In this document: positions 63,188 through 64,000 of the stretch, piece by piece
Numbering within the stretch: the stretch's first letter is position 1
How the letters are laid out: each line of letters starts with the position of its first letter
DNA from: Panorpa germanica
Taxonomy: Eukaryota; Arthropoda; Insecta; Mecoptera; Panorpidae
Direction: 5' to 3'
Assembly (NCBI GenBank): GCA_963678705.1
Contig: OY783217.1
Location: 434,001 to 498,000, forward strand
Length of the DNA stretch: 64,000 nt
Made by a program: the position numbers and the translations under genes
The notes under the pieces: generated by a model
What the model saw: the letters and a program-made list of their open reading frames with translations, nothing else
The model's database searches: none
What the model was told of the DNA's origin: nothing

Positions 63188-63464
63188 CAGGGGTGAGCAA
63201 GCTTCAGTTTGAAACCCGTCTCAAATTATTGGGACATTTAAATAAAGCAAGACTAGGTGCAACTGAGGGCACGCTTTAGAAAACCCAATTGAATCTATTC
63301 TTCAGCTATATTCTGTACAAGGCATGTTATGGTTTTTCTGCTATAATATTTCTGTTCATGATATGTTGATCGTCCCGTTCATTAGTCAGACAAACATCTG
63401 GTAGTCACTTTTCTAATATTTTAATCTTGGATACTGAAAGTTCCAAAAAGTTTGTCAGCCCCTG
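63188..63464. mobile_element. Probable hAT-type non-autonomous element
   Basis: The left end CAGGGGTGAGCAAGCTT and the right end, read in reverse, CAGGGGCTGACAAACTT align with one-base shifts and resemble the common hAT terminus CAGGGGTCGGCAAACTTT. The flanking octamers (ATTTAAAG and GCGTGAGT) do not match, so the duplication has decayed or one end is misplaced. No coding remains. Confidence 0.5.
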
Positions 63465-64000
63465 GCGTGAGTTTAGATTGAGTCAATGTATTACTAGTGA
63501 ACTAGCCGGCATTCTTATATGAAATTTAAACAATTCGTTTTTTTAATTTAATTTATTGTTAATATTATTTATATATTAATATTATTGTTATAATAAATGA
63601 TATACAAATTCTTTGATCATTAATTTTATTTAAATTTGTCGATAAGAGTAACGTTTCAATGTCGCTACTCTATACAATTACATTCTTACATTCATATAAA
63701 TAAACAGGTATAAAGACAGGGTCGAACTCGTTAAAGAAATATAAAATTTCATTTTTTAATATTTTTACCGAAAAAAATATTTGTTTCGCGGTATTCCTAA
63801 TCGTCATTTACGTTACGTCACGTTATTTTTCCGGATCCTGCTATGAATCTGTATTTAGTTAAAATACTACTAAGTTAAAATTATTATTAAATTAAAACTA
63901 TTAAATCAAAAATAAAACCGAAATATTTAAAAAAGCTAGCCGTCCAATACGGTCCTGAAGATTTATAAAAATAAATACATACAATATTCAAATCGACCTT
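63465..64000. other. AT-rich DNA, nothing recognised
   Basis: The stretch is dominated by TAATATTA-type sequence. It has no gene, paired ends or tandem array. Confidence 0.5.

Noticed and set aside
1..64000. CRISPR array, prokaryotic operon or integrated virus
   Set aside because: No regularly spaced repeats, no long intact ORFs, and no capsid- or polymerase-like frames beyond LINE and hAT remnants.

Overview
This is an AT-rich (by eye about two thirds A+T) stretch of eukaryotic nuclear DNA, almost certainly from an insect or close arthropod relative. That placement rests on the transposon types: a jockey-like LINE C-terminus, two copies of a LINE tail of a kind widespread in insects, and ZMYM1-like hAT DNA transposons. 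Nothing looks prokaryotic: there are no operons, no long intact ORFs and no CRISPR array. I recognised no rRNA or tRNA gene. The longest open frame is 137 codons and is itself a transposon fossil. I read the window as intergenic or large-intron DNA with no certain host protein-coding gene.

Layout. 0.4-0.8 kb holds a degraded jockey-like reverse transcriptase tail. 1.74-2.31 kb is a clean, internally deleted hAT transposon with a perfect 8-bp target duplication. 5.9-6.3 kb is one copy of an unassigned dispersed repeat; a fuller copy with 19-bp terminal inverted repeats lies at 62.0-62.6 kb. At 7.85-8.0 kb there is a possible cysteine-rich terminal exon behind a good splice acceptor. 11.95-12.5 kb and 48.1-48.8 kb are two minus-strand copies of one LINE family's 3' end, both frameshifted. 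22.4-23.8 kb holds a second possible terminal exon, a pogo/Tigger-like fragment and a foldback. 28.7-29.2 kb is a MITE with inverted repeats of about 110 bp; a 5'-truncated relative is at 60.9-61.2 kb and a solo end at 32.5 kb. 31.9-32.0 kb is a small MITE built from nested copies of one motif. 40.69-41.04 kb is a hAT-type MITE with a perfect 8-bp duplication. 63.2-63.5 kb is a probable hAT-type element.

Between these lie long AT-rich tracts with microsatellites, homopolymers, a few perfect hairpins and five full TGACGTCA palindromes. The features do not form a pathway. The main story is repeated colonisation by cut-and-paste transposons and their non-autonomous derivatives, plus LINE tails. 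If host genes are present, they are represented only by the low-confidence exon candidates, which need transcript data.
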